From Trichinella spiralis (lineage: Eukaryota > Nematoda > Enoplea > Trichinellida > Trichinellidae), in assembly GCA_000181795.3 (NCBI GenBank), contig CM012953.1:16355585-16419584 (forward strand): a stretch of DNA of 64,000 bases. The letters run 5' to 3'. The notes beneath the pieces are model-generated. The model made no database searches. It was not told the origin of the DNA and saw only the letters and a list, made by a program, of their open reading frames with translations. The position numbers and the translations under genes are program-made. Positions 37,251 to 48,248 of the stretch are shown in pieces; the stretch's first letter is position 1, and every line of letters starts with the position of its first letter.

Positions 37251-40200
37251 TCAATGGCGGATTTTATACGCGTCGTTATCGCTAATTAAAGCACCCTGCT
37301 CTAATTTCATTTGAAAATATCTTTTCACAATATCTACCGTGAGCATTTCTTTTTGGCGAACCAAAATTTTCAACATCAAATATGCCCGATCTGGAGTGAG
37401 CGATTCAAATCTTTGAAACCAACCTCGCATTGTCGGCCAATATTCCTAAAATTTCAAATTCGAAATAATTAAAAACAACAACAACAACAACAACAAAAGA
37501 AAAAATTTTAATTAAATTATTCTGATAAGCAATTAAATTTCCACTAATCGAAACGAATGCTTTCAATGAGCGTTTATTGATTCAATTTACATGAAAAGTG
37601 AAAAGTAACCTTTTCTACAAAGAGAGGCAAAACAATTTCATTTAATAAGCTAATAATTCAATATACAAAAAAGCATACACTTCCTCGTTTTAATAAGCTA
37701 AAATGCAATAGTATACGTAATGGGGAAATTTTAAATTTCCTCGCCAAATTTATGTTACAATACAATACAATACAATACAAAAAAAGAAAAGATAGTTACT
37801 TACTTCAAGACTTAAGATGTATTCATTGATGGCGTCTTCTCCATCCTCTTCTGATATTGCGAATTCGTCTTCAATTCCAATTTCTTCACAAGGACGTCTG
37901 CCGATGCAAGCCTGAGAAACCCAATTAGAACTTGGACGAAGATACCAATTTGCATTTTTTTTCGACCCCAACACACCGGCTTGAAACCAAAAATTCAAAC
38001 TGCGTTCAATTTCCTTGTACGGCGCTTTCAATTTTTCGCACAATTCAGCAATCGATATTTCAACTGAAAAATATTTTTCACAAATCATTAATTACAATTA
38101 TTAATAATATTCACTTCAAATCAACAAACAAACAAACAAACAAACATTGACAAGATTATATAGATGATGATGCAATGATTATGATAATTATTACTATTAT
38201 TAGCAAACTGCAAGATGATGCACGCGCAACATGGCTCAACTATGTACTGCATTTCACGTCCGTTCAGACGCATCTGCAAATGTACTGAACCCAAATTTGG
38301 TATCAAATGCAAAATTCGACTTCGTTTCCACTGTTTGAAATATTCGGAAATTTTTGCAAAATATTCACCAATCGAATCCGGCAAAACCAACGATTCTTTG
38401 GCAAACTCTGGCCAACTATTCGCAGATGCTACTATGCAATGCACCGGCATCAACTACAAGAATATGAAAACAAGCGAACTTTAATATTATTTATTTAATT
38501 ATAATTTAAATTCATTGCAACTACTTCATTCACTTACTTTTATGTTTTCTCTCATCATTTTTTCACTATAAGAAATTTCAAATGTTTTCGAATTGAAAAC
38601 ATCACGAACCATCATCTGACATTGATAGTGATAATCCGAATTTGCCGGTGAATCAATTGATTTCAAAATGTGATACTCAAATGCACACTGAAATTAAACA
38701 GCACTGATAAACATTTGCAAACAATAAAATTCCAACAATTTATATTTCATCAATTAAACAGATGAAAATCAATTTCATTCAAACAATACTAAGCATCGAT
38801 ACCGCATGGTAAAATCGCCTTATCAATTTCGCTGACAATATTTTTCGATATTCGTTGAAAAAATCTTGCTGAGAACCTGATAAATCTATCAACATCCTGG
38901 CAGTGATAAAATTTTTTCCCGTTGCCGGATAGATACCTGCAAGAAAGAAAGATTTAAAAAATCGACCAGAAATCAAACTAATTCAACAAAAACAGTTCCC
39001 CTTCAACCTGGTCTGTCCATCAGTGATTCGACCGGATATTTGAATTTGTTCTCCAATTCATTTGTACATTCATCAGGAAATGTCTCCGGGTTGAAGCAGA
39101 GCTCTTGGCCAAGATATTTCATCAACTTGGGCCGTCTGAACAATGCTATCGCTCGGGATAACAAATTACATCGACTTCTGAAATGTTGAATTTTGATAAT
39201 GCTCAACAAAATATTAATACAAAAATATTACTTCAAAAATGCTTGAATATTATGAAAAATGCCAGTCGCCATACTGTCAGGAATGAAAACAATGTGCAGT
39301 GCTCGGTACAGTTTAATGTAGAGAATCAAAATTCTCGCTGTGGTCGTATCTGCAAGTGACAAGCACAAATCAAAATCTTTCAGATAATTTAAAAACAATA
39401 TTCGAGTGGTCACTTTGGGCCAGAATGCGTAATTTGACAAATTTTTTCACTTCATTGATAAAATCACCATCCAAACATGGTCCAGTGCGTTGCATACAGT
39501 AACGCAGATCCATCCAAATTTGATAACTGCTCGGAAAAGTTTCTATTAATTGAAAAACCATGCTGATCAAAGTTCGCCCATATATTTCAAAAGTAGCCAT
39601 TTGCAAGTTCGCTTCACATCTCAAAAGAAAGGTGTTAACATCTATATCCCCTGCAAACGGATCCATGACTTTTCTCCTCATAACTACATACAACCAACCA
39701 AAAACCACTTTTTTCAAATACTGAAAATATATTAAAATATTCAACTGCAACATATTACAAAATAATTCATTCAATGAATTAGAAAATATTAATAGCAATC
39801 ATCAAAATGTAAAAAATAATTTTTACAATTAGTAACAAAATAGTTTATTTAAACTCATTTTTTTACTCTTTATTTATTTGTTGTATAAAATGGAATAAAT
39901 TATTTTCAACAAATCATTTTTAATTTTGTCGTATTTTAAATTTAAACTTACGGAAAAAATATTCTGAAGTCCGCGAAATTCGTATTCTTCCAACCTTCGA
40001 ACAACAATGACAATTTTATCCCTCACCATACCCTGAGCAATCCGCAAACACAGCAGACTTAACTCAGGAATTCGGAAATCCAAAGCGATGCTAAAATTTT
40101 AAAATCGTAAACAAAAAGCAAAATACACAATGTGCCATTATACAGAAAATTATTCGCTTCTATAATTTTTGACCGAAACTCTTCACATACGCAGCTAGCT

Positions 40201-40948
40201 GAGTCTTCTGAACAAACCAGGCAACTCGTTCTCCGATTCTCTTCACGTCTACTGAATTCTACAAATAAAAAATATTTGATTTGTCAAAATTCTTTAAATT
40301 CACCCGTCCATTAAAAACAAACTTGAGGCCTGGTCCGAAAAATAAATCCAAAACCATACACGATATAACACTTCAAACAACTGCTCAAATTTGACCGGAT
40401 TTAACGAATGATACTGCTTTTTAAATTCTTCAACAATGCTGCGCCAATCCAATTCAAAATCTCCATTCTCGTATTTTTTCAAATTTACATATAAAACCGA
40501 AACTGCACGGTTAAATACGTCAATATACTTCAAGATGTTCTTTGAAATAATTTTCCCTGCTAGAACATGTTCATCTATAGCCTTTTCAATTTCATCAAAG
40601 AATTCTGGCAAAATGCGATTCTTCAATTCACACTCAAAAATAAAACGACAGTTCGATTGCACACAGCTCGGATACATCAATCGCACTCCTTAAAATTGAC
40701 ATTCCACATGACAACAAATAACAATCAAAAATTGTTTCTAATCATTCGTATTAATAATAATAAAGTGCATGATTAGAAAATTCTTCAAATCTCTGTTCTG
40801 TATACTACCCAGCCTCAATCATTGACATACCTTTCCAAACGAGTGCTCCAGTGTGACATGATAAAACGTGCTTTTCCTTTTCAAATTCGGTCCAAAAAAC
40901 TCTTGTACATTCATTGCACGGATAAAATTCAGACTCTTCAGAAGCCAT
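37251..40948 (-). CDS. ANAPC2: anaphase-promoting complex subunit 2
   Basis: A gene of about ten exons. APC2 is the cullin-like scaffold of the APC/C ubiquitin ligase and holds the RING subunit APC11. Family segments in order: IETFPSSYQIWMDLRYCMQR (39.5 kb), TTTARILILYIKLYRALHIV, DFFNEYRKILSAKLIRRFYH (the FxNEYR cullin motif, 38.85 kb), CQMMVRDVFNS, MPVHCIVASANSWPEFAKES, CACIILQFANNIEISIAELC, EKLKAPYKEIERSLNFWFQA (winged helix), LTPDRAYLMLKILVRQKEML and the last exon ending DNDAYKIRH at 37251. Joins at the winged helix and the last exon were phase-checked. Exon 1 (40831-40948) encodes a C2H2 zinc finger joined in phase to exon 2 (ending at 40688); this is not known to me in animal APC2. The middle exon joins are approximate. 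Confidence 0.88.
38124..38145. repeat. (CAAA)n repeat
   Basis: Short tetranucleotide run in an APC2 intron. Confidence 0.85.
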
Positions 40949-41847
40949 GAAAATATTAACAATCTATGATGTGAGAAAACGTACTCAGAGAAAGAAACTT
41001 TTTCACCAATACCAATTCGATTTATAATAATCTAATATTTTTAAGTCACTTAATATCCATTCAACATGATACTGCTAGTTCCGCTTTCTGTAAAACTGAC
41101 TGTAACAAGCAAGTATTAAATATTTGCATAATACTGTATTATTTCAAAAGCATTTTATGCTTCAAATATTACTGTCATTTACATTTAAATATTCGAATAT
41201 GTTTTACGTAAATACTGAAATGGTAATTTTAATTATTTTTTTACTATAAAAACACTATTTTACGTGATTCTTTAAAATATTGCAGTTGCGGATAAGGCAA
41301 TTACATATTTTTGAAGTGGCGAATTCATTTTCAAATATAGAATAAGAAAAATGAATTTTATTTGATTTTTTGCAATTTAAAAATCATTGAAGATGCTTCG
41401 TTGATTCTGACAGTAAACAAAAAGTCAACATTGCCAAGAAAAACATAGTAAAGCAATGCAGAAAAAGAAATAACGATCATAAAGCAAGGCGGTTATTAAG
41501 ATCAGCTTCTGCAATTTGACCAATCTCGGAAAGTTTAAGCATAGGATGCCTTAATTGAAATTGACGCAAGTAAACGATATTATTATGAAATTGCACTGTT
41601 TTACTTTTACCGGCGATTTTTTCATATTGAAACAACAAATTCATTTCTGACAACATAAATAACAAATAAATAAATAAATAAATAAATAAAATGCATCATA
41701 CAATAATGACAATAAAATGTTTTACTTCAATTATCAGTTTTGTCGTCTTTTGTAAATACTTTTGCTTAGGCAGCAAAACAAACTTTCATTTCAACTTGAA
41801 AATAACATGCGACGAAAAGCTTGCCAAAACATCATTTCAGCATTGGA
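40949..41847. other. intergenic with possible small ORF
   Basis: Between the APC2 start and the NAPE-PLD stop, both on the minus strand. A minus-strand frame from ATG at 41656 to a stop at 41477 encodes about 59 residues (MLSEMNLLFQYEKIAG, then LRQFQLRHPMLKLSEIGQIA). It is also preceded by TTGTCAG, so it could be an exon. An (AAAT)n run occupies 41664-41690. I do not recognise the peptide. Confidence 0.3.
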
Positions 41848-43162
41848 TTAACATTTCAAACTGCCACCCTGGGGCAGAGTTAGAAACGAATCATTTCCTA
41901 AGTTTCGAGAAGAGAGCACTTGCCTCAGTTTGCAGGGAGGTTCAGTTGGGTGCTAAAATATGCTTTGAGCAAAATTTTGCTGTTCTCAATTGTTCAAACC
42001 CTTCACTTACTTCATAAGCGCCCATTCGAAACGTTCCCCAGTGGATGCCCAATGACTGACGAGCTTTAACATCCAAATGGATTTGCACCGCTTCCCCAGG
42101 ATCGACGTGCTGAAATTTCATGAACCACCTCGGCTCGTAACAGCCAATAGGAATCGCCGCCAAATCAAACGGTCCAAAAGCATTGCCGATGTCTTGAAAA
42201 GAAGAACAATAACCTGTATCGCCGGCAAAGAAGAACCGCCGATTCCTTCCAATAATTGCCCAACTGCACCACAGCGACTGATACGGTAATAATTAATAAA
42301 GTGATTAATTATGCCAATAAATTACAAATCTCTCGAATTGCATCATTCGCAAATTTCTATTTTCTCTAATCTCACTTTTAAATTTTGTGATAATCGTTCA
42401 TAAAACCAAATATATTGTTTTTCAGTGTACCTTATTTTTATCCAAAGGGCTTCTCCAACTCCAATGCTGTGCTGGTAAACAGACAATTGTGAACGATTCT
42501 CCTTCTTCTGTTTTAAATTGCATCTCCTCCCACCAGGTAAGCTGGTGAACATTTTTGCATTGAAATTGCAGAAACCACTCACGCAAACCCATTGGCACAA
42601 ACCAAGTCAAGCTATCACCAAAACGTTCATTCAACGTCCCAACTGTAGTAGCATCAAGATGATCATAATGATTATGACTAATAAGCACCGCGTTGATCTG
42701 AAATTCAAACACACCCCAAAAAATAATGAATTTCATTAAGAAAAATTCTCAGTTTACTTTAGGTAAATCAGATATTGAAAATGGAGTGGGCATGATCCTT
42801 TTGATGCCGAACCAGCTGTGATGCTCATTCAGCACTGGATCAGTGAGGAAAACGCCGTCTTTCATTTTCACCAATAAAGAAGCATGCCCAAGCCAAGTAG
42901 CATGGAGACCTTCAATTCGGCTTTCGTTATTGAACTCAGGAACTACCGTTTCCAAATTATGCTGAATTATGTTCGTCAATCTTCAAAAATGTCAACAGAA
43001 CTTCACATGACTTACCTCGGCATCGCAGAAGCAACGATCATGCTTTGATCCTAATTTCCATCTTATGAATGCAAAAATACCAGGAAGGGAAGCTTCCGAT
43101 TTCCAAGGAATTTGAAATCTCCCAGCCCTAACCAACGGGCTCCATTTTTTTATATCTATCAT
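41848..43162 (-). CDS. NAPEPLD: N-acyl-phosphatidylethanolamine phospholipase D
   Basis: A metallo-beta-lactamase-fold phospholipase that releases N-acylethanolamines (endocannabinoid-type lipids) from NAPE. Start at 43162 ([20 protein letters not shown]). Family segments: [24 protein letters not shown], the zinc motif [54 protein letters not shown] with the metal-bridging Asp, [33 protein letters not shown] and AIHWGTF-like GIHWGTF. All expected zinc ligands (HxHxDH, H of PAQHW, D of GDTGY, H of IHWGTF) are present. The last exon, about 41848-41962, joins in phase after MGAYE and gives [17 protein letters not shown] and a stop; this matches the human C-terminal EPPVKL segment. Length is near normal, with a shorter N terminus than human. 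Confidence 0.94.
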
Positions 43163-44012
43163 AGTGCAGTTTTTAAAAAACTAATGCTAAAAATACAATT
43201 ATTTGAAATTTCTAAATAAATGACCCTTTTGTGAAACACAAAATACGCCAAGAATAAACAGCAGCATCAACAATTATGCAACCAAATTTCAACGAATCAA
43301 AATTTATATAAAAAATTTTAAAGAGTAATTAAAAATCAAATTTAAATAAATAAAAGTAAAATATTTTAAAGAAAAACAACAATCTTTACTGCAACCCATT
43401 TTAAAATAAATTCTTCTCAAACAATTACCGTAAAACAAAGACTGAAAGTTCAAACTAAATATGATTTAGTTCAGCTCTATTATTTTCCTTTATTAGTTCA
43501 TATTGGCATAGTGGTGTGTCCTAAACTAATTTATCCAAAGAAAGATATTTATTGGGCTTCACATTAAAAATTCTTGAAATTACAACTTAAATTAAAAACG
43601 TAATTTTGCAAGAACAATTATATTATTTAATTCATTAAATAATAAATTAATATATCAAATATCAAATTGCACTGATTGTACGTGCATTTCAATTCATTAA
43701 CACTAAGTGAAATAAACCATAAGTAGATGTCTTTGACCATTTAGTAGTTAAAAGAACAGTGAAAAATATGACAACATATTAATTAATTCATCATATATGA
43801 TTATGAAAACATATGTAGAAATAACTGATACAATAAGTTTAAATTAAAATTGACTAATACTGTCACGTTAGTACTTTTGTCTATTACAGTATAACACATT
43901 TAATAATCTCACGCTTTGATTATATATATTGGTGTCATTTCAAATTTTAGAATATCTGTTTATATATTCTACTTGTATGTATTATTGATTATATTTTAAT
44001 ATATGATTCGTC
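43163..44012. promoter_or_regulatory. divergent spacer, NAPE-PLD and TMEM17
   Basis: 850-base, very AT-rich region between divergent starts. No distinct motif identified. Confidence 0.35.
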
Positions 44013-44940
44013 ATGTCAGCTCCACTTAAAAGAGGTGCATGCGTATAGTTTGGTTTTTTTCAAGTACTTATATTCGATTTTTATTTTAGAAATTATTTCC
44101 AGCTTGCCATTGCAGATGACAGTTTATTTTAATGCTTATTTTGCTCCATGTTGGGTGACAGCTCATTTGTATACTCTATTTCAAAAGGTATGGCATGTTG
44201 CTGTCGCTTTTCATATCAATGACATTTTAGTTGTAATGATGAATTTAATCAGCAATACTGTGTTTTTGTGTATAAATTGACATGTAAAACATAAGTGTTT
44301 AAGCAAAAGAAATTTTTACATTTTTATACTTCAATGTATATTTTATGGAGATTAATGATGAAATGAACTGGTTGCTAGGTAGCAACTATAGCGTACATGC
44401 AAAATTTAAGCGATTGCATTTGCAGTATTCTACATTGGATGGCACGCAAAAATCAATTTTGGTCATCGCGCACATTGTAATGATTGTGGTGGAAATTGTT
44501 CGCTTATACTTGGGCTTTGTTGGCAATTTGTCAGAAAATGGAAGTGATTCAGTTTATTTTCTCTATTTTAATAAAAGAAGTATTGTTCATGTTTTAGGTA
44601 CCAAAGCTGGCTGGCTTTTGGATTACAACACTGATGTTACAATTTCCCATGATGATTTATCAGAGTATCAGTTCTGATTTGAATGCTTTGCCTTTAGAGC
44701 GCGCTGTAGACGGTTTGCAAACAATATTTCTCATTTTTGAGGTATGCAACTTTTTTATTTTTACATGTACAATTTTTACTAATATATTTTGCTTATATAT
44801 TAAAGATTTTAATGTAATTTTTATTTGTTTAGCTCATCATCGGTTTCTTTGCTGTGAAAAGAATTGCGAAGTTTCAGTATTCAAAATTCCGACAGCAGAT
44901 GGCGATTAAAAACTTTGAAAAGAATAACAAAATTGAATAG
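44013..44940 (+). CDS. TMEM17: transmembrane protein 17, ciliary transition zone
   Basis: Five exons join in phase: 44013-44034, 44090-44187, 44426-44551, 44598-44741 and 44833-44940, giving about 165 residues. Family blocks are EIISSLPLQMTVYFNAYFAP, VEIVRLYLGFVGNLSEN, VPKLAGFWITTLMLQFPMMI, LNALPLERAVDGLQTIFLIF and a basic tail ending KNFEKNNKIE. Human TMEM17 has the same order (VSSLALQMSLYFN, EAIRLYLGYVGNLQEK, ELAGFWLLSLLLQLP, LTNLPLEKA). It has four predicted membrane segments. In animals TMEM17 works in the MKS module of the ciliary transition zone, which implies the organism has cilia, probably only on sensory neurons if nematode. The third intron is only 46 bases. Ser-Asp-Ser inserted after LSEN fits use of the GTTTAT donor. 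Confidence 0.92.
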
Positions 44941-46691
44941 AAATTGCGAGGGTTATCTAGTATCAGTTCCATTTGACGTGCACATGAAGGAATAAAGATC
45001 TGCATATAGCAATTACATGTTTTTACTCGATACATTTTTTGACTGATAATTCATCAACTAAATAATTAAACAATGCATTATGTATGGCATAAATGTTAAA
45101 TAATTTATATATTTAATTTAATCAGTTGACAAATCCCACACTTTGAAGTCAGAAATAATGATCATACATTTCATAATAAGTATTTATACACAAATTCTTT
45201 ATATATTTTTTATACTAAGTAATTATTTGAAAGGGATACTTTATTATTTGAGTGTTTATCAACCATTGAATTCATGGAGAATGTTTACAAAAAATGTCGC
45301 AACGTTTACTTTTTAATACCCTTTCCATAATCTACGTTGGGCGTTGATGTTTAAGATGAAATACCACGACATGACTTGAAATTCTCCTTTTACTTCAAAG
45401 GTTTTAAATAATTATCACGTTGATATTAAGATATTAAAAATGGCAATACATTTCATACTATACTTCAAAATTAATAAATATGCAATGATTTTCACTTGTA
45501 CAATAAAAATCCTATTAACGCTATTTTTTTCTCATGAAGCAAAAAGATTTAGATGATATTTTCTTTCATCATTTGTTTATTTTATGTAATGCAAGCATTG
45601 CATCATTCACTTTTGGATTTTAGTTGTTTGTACCTTTAAATCACAATGTGTACTGTATTTTTTAGTAATTCACTTAATTATTTAGTACTTGTTGCGACTA
45701 TTTTGAAGTTGGGTTTTTTTGCTGGATAATACATTTTTGTGTTTCTATACCATTTTTAGAAGTTATTATATTTGGTATTGTATTTGGTAAAAGTATGTTT
45801 TAGTTGTTGTTATGTTATGTTATTCTCAGTTTCGTGCTGTTATGTGTAAGTTTACTTCAAATAGACTTGTATATTATTATGATGATAATAAAAGTTTGAA
45901 AGGTAGTTACTTATGCATTCAAGTTTTCCACTCCTGGTAATATGTGTATGTAAAGTTTGTTTTTTAGCTGTTCAGTTTGTTTGTTCAGTTTATTATTTTA
46001 CGATTCTTTCTACTATATTTAAAATAAACGGACTCTTGGTTTTATAGATCATTATTTATTTTGTGTAATATCCTATTATAGATATTGAAATGCTTTTCAA
46101 AATAAATATACAGACAGTTTTTAAATAAAATCGATAGAAGTGTTATTTTCATTTTTTAAGATTTTACTTTACCAATCAGTGCATTGTATGGGATATTGGG
46201 ATTTTACTATTATATTAGTATTTAGTTAGAATGAGATTGTTTGGAGAAGTTGTTTCAGTTAAAATATGAACGCGGTGTAATTTTTTGAAAAAATCTGGCA
46301 ACTACGAACAGTTTAATGATTTTCATCGCCCCCAATTTGTATAGCTTCATCAATTTTGTTTACAGTTTAATAGTGAAAGTTTACTGTATTTTATGAAGAA
46401 AATGCAGACTAGTTATTGCAGTTAGTGTTAGTTGTGTTAAATTATGTACCATTTGTACAGCGTGAATGAGATTTTGATGATAACTTGATGAAAATTATTA
46501 TTCGATAGTTTTTTGCTCTTTTTTACTTTAAAAGGTGAGTTTTTTAACAATGTTTGTTATATTATTAAAATGTGAACAGCTTTTTTTGTTGTTTTTGTTT
46601 TTTTGGCACACGGCGGTAAATAATCCGGTGATTACTTTATTATCTGTTATTTAAATTTGATGATTGCTCAGTAACTGTGATGAATTGAAAG
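44941..46691. other. intergenic, 5' of EDF1
   Basis: AT- and T-rich spacer without a supported gene. The last part (46300-46690) probably holds the promoter and untranslated leader of EDF1; an intron in that leader cannot be excluded. Confidence 0.4.
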
Positions 46692-47165
46692 ATGAATTTG
46701 CAAAGCAACACTGGATGGGATACGGTGACCATTTTGCGTAAGAATCAACCGCGTAAAAGTGAGGCTCGCCAGGAAAAAGTGGTTCGTGCGGCTCAGCGAA
46801 GTGGCCAAGAGATTGAAACCAGCAAGAAGTTCAACGCAGCCACGAACAGGCAACATCAGATGTCGGCCAGTGTGAGCAAGTTGTCCAGCGATTTGGAAGA
46901 GTTCCATCACAATACGGTGGGCATGGAGGTGGGCCGTTTGATTCAACGTGGGCGGCAAGAGAAAAAGTGGACCCAGGCTGAACTGGCGAAGCAGATCAAC
47001 GAAAAGCCGTCTGTTATTGTTGAATACGAATCCGGACGGGCTGTTGTGAATAATCAAATTTTGGGTAAAATTGAACGTGCTATTGGTATCAAGCTTCGTG
47101 GGAAGGATAAAGGCCAGCCGCTTCAAACTAAAGTTCCGAAAGGGAAACAAGCGGAAAAAAAGTAA
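46692..47165 (+). CDS. EDF1: endothelial differentiation-related factor 1 / MBF1
   Basis: A single-exon 157-residue protein, multiprotein bridging factor 1. It links sequence-specific activators to TBP and also works at collided ribosomes to prevent frameshifting. The N-terminal MBF1 domain begins GWDTVTILRKNQPRKSEARQ with RQHQMSASVSKLSSDLEEFH; the Cro/CI helix-turn-helix follows: GRLIQRGRQEKKWTQAELAK, QINEKPSVIVEYESGRAVVN, NQILGKIERAIGIKLRGK. Length and domain order are normal. It ends in a basic tail (KVPKGKQAEKK). The coding sequence is richer in G+C than the flanks and has no intron. Confidence 0.96.
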   Translation: MNLQSNTGWDTVTILRKNQPRKSEARQEKVVRAAQRSGQEIETSKKFNAATNRQHQMSASVSKLSSDLEEFHHNTVGMEVGRLIQRGRQEKKWTQAELAKQINEKPSVIVEYESGRAVVNNQILGKIERAIGIKLRGKDKGQPLQTKVPKGKQAEKK

Positions 47166-48248
47166 AGAATGAAGCAGACTGCGGTAGTTTTATGGAATTT
47201 TAAAGGGCTTTTTTATATTTATTTATTCATCAATCTTTGCATATATTGATGATAATTTAAATTTAAAATGTCTTTTAACCATTTTGTTAAATTTGTCAAG
47301 TTTATTAATCATTTTTTAAAATATATATTCAGTTTTTTCTGTGTGAGAAATGGCAATAAAGTGGTGGAGGAAGTAACAAAGTGTGATTGAGTGTGAAAAT
47401 GAACCTACTGTTGTATGTTACTGCTGTTTCTGTTGAACAACAAAATGAAATCTTTGTAATTGTTAGCTTCAAAAATAAAAGAAACAGTCATTTTTATTCT
47501 AATATTAAGTTAACACGCATGTTATTTGTTCAAAATTAATATCCAATCTAAAAACGCAATAATATTAATAACACTTTGGTTCAAATTTACAAAAAAAATA
47601 GTAAATCAGTTTAGAAAAAAAAAACTTGCCAAATGTGGATAATTCAAAAAAATGTCATGCATTCATTTATTCAATAATATATGATTGGATTATATATATG
47701 TACATGTGTGTAACAATTTGAATATTTAGAATATTGTTTTCTTTTGATAAATTGTTCAAAAATTAAGATTCAAAATGATCAAGTAAGTTCTTTTGAAAGC
47801 AGTTTCACATTGTTTATCAAATTGGAAAAATCACTTTATCATAGATGTAAATAAACACTGAGAACAGAACCAACTAACCAACACCCTTATCTGTCTTGTC
47901 TATAGAGCTCAACTTTAATAAGTCAGATAAATAGATAAACATCAGTTATATAGCACAGACATAAATAGCAAAGCTTGAACGACAATACTGTTGCTGTACA
48001 CTGATTGCTGATTCATTGTGACATACCGATCTACGTATATACAACAAAAAAGGAAATAACAGTAATATTCATTCATGTATGGATGGATGCCTTTGTTCTC
48101 CGCTTTCTTCATATCACAACAACATGATACTGTTGCATTGAAACGATGATGAAGTAGTGGATAAAAAATATAATTCAGAAAAAAGTAATCTCTAAGCAAC
48201 ACTACTAACAGTTGTTTAAAAATAAAAGCATACAACTGACTGACTGCT
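47166..48248. other. convergent spacer EDF1 / FE65 homologue
   Basis: AT-rich 3' flanks of both genes. The 127-residue minus frame at 47942-48325 overlaps the FE65 last exon in another frame and is not thought to be real. Confidence 0.4.

Noticed and set aside
37251-40948. First idea: gamma-tubulin complex component
   Set aside because: The DFFNEYRKIL segment, the winged-helix segment and the C-terminal LTPDRAYLMLKIL segment match APC2, not GCP proteins.
41691-42017. 108-residue plus-strand frame with a hydrophobic start, resembling a small secreted Cys protein
   Set aside because: It lies opposite the last two exons of NAPE-PLD, whose minus-strand frame matches the family (EPPCKL); parsimony favours a shadow.
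46668-47150. 160-residue minus-strand frame opposite EDF1
   Set aside because: The plus strand encodes MBF1/EDF1 with high similarity; the reverse frame has no recognisable content.
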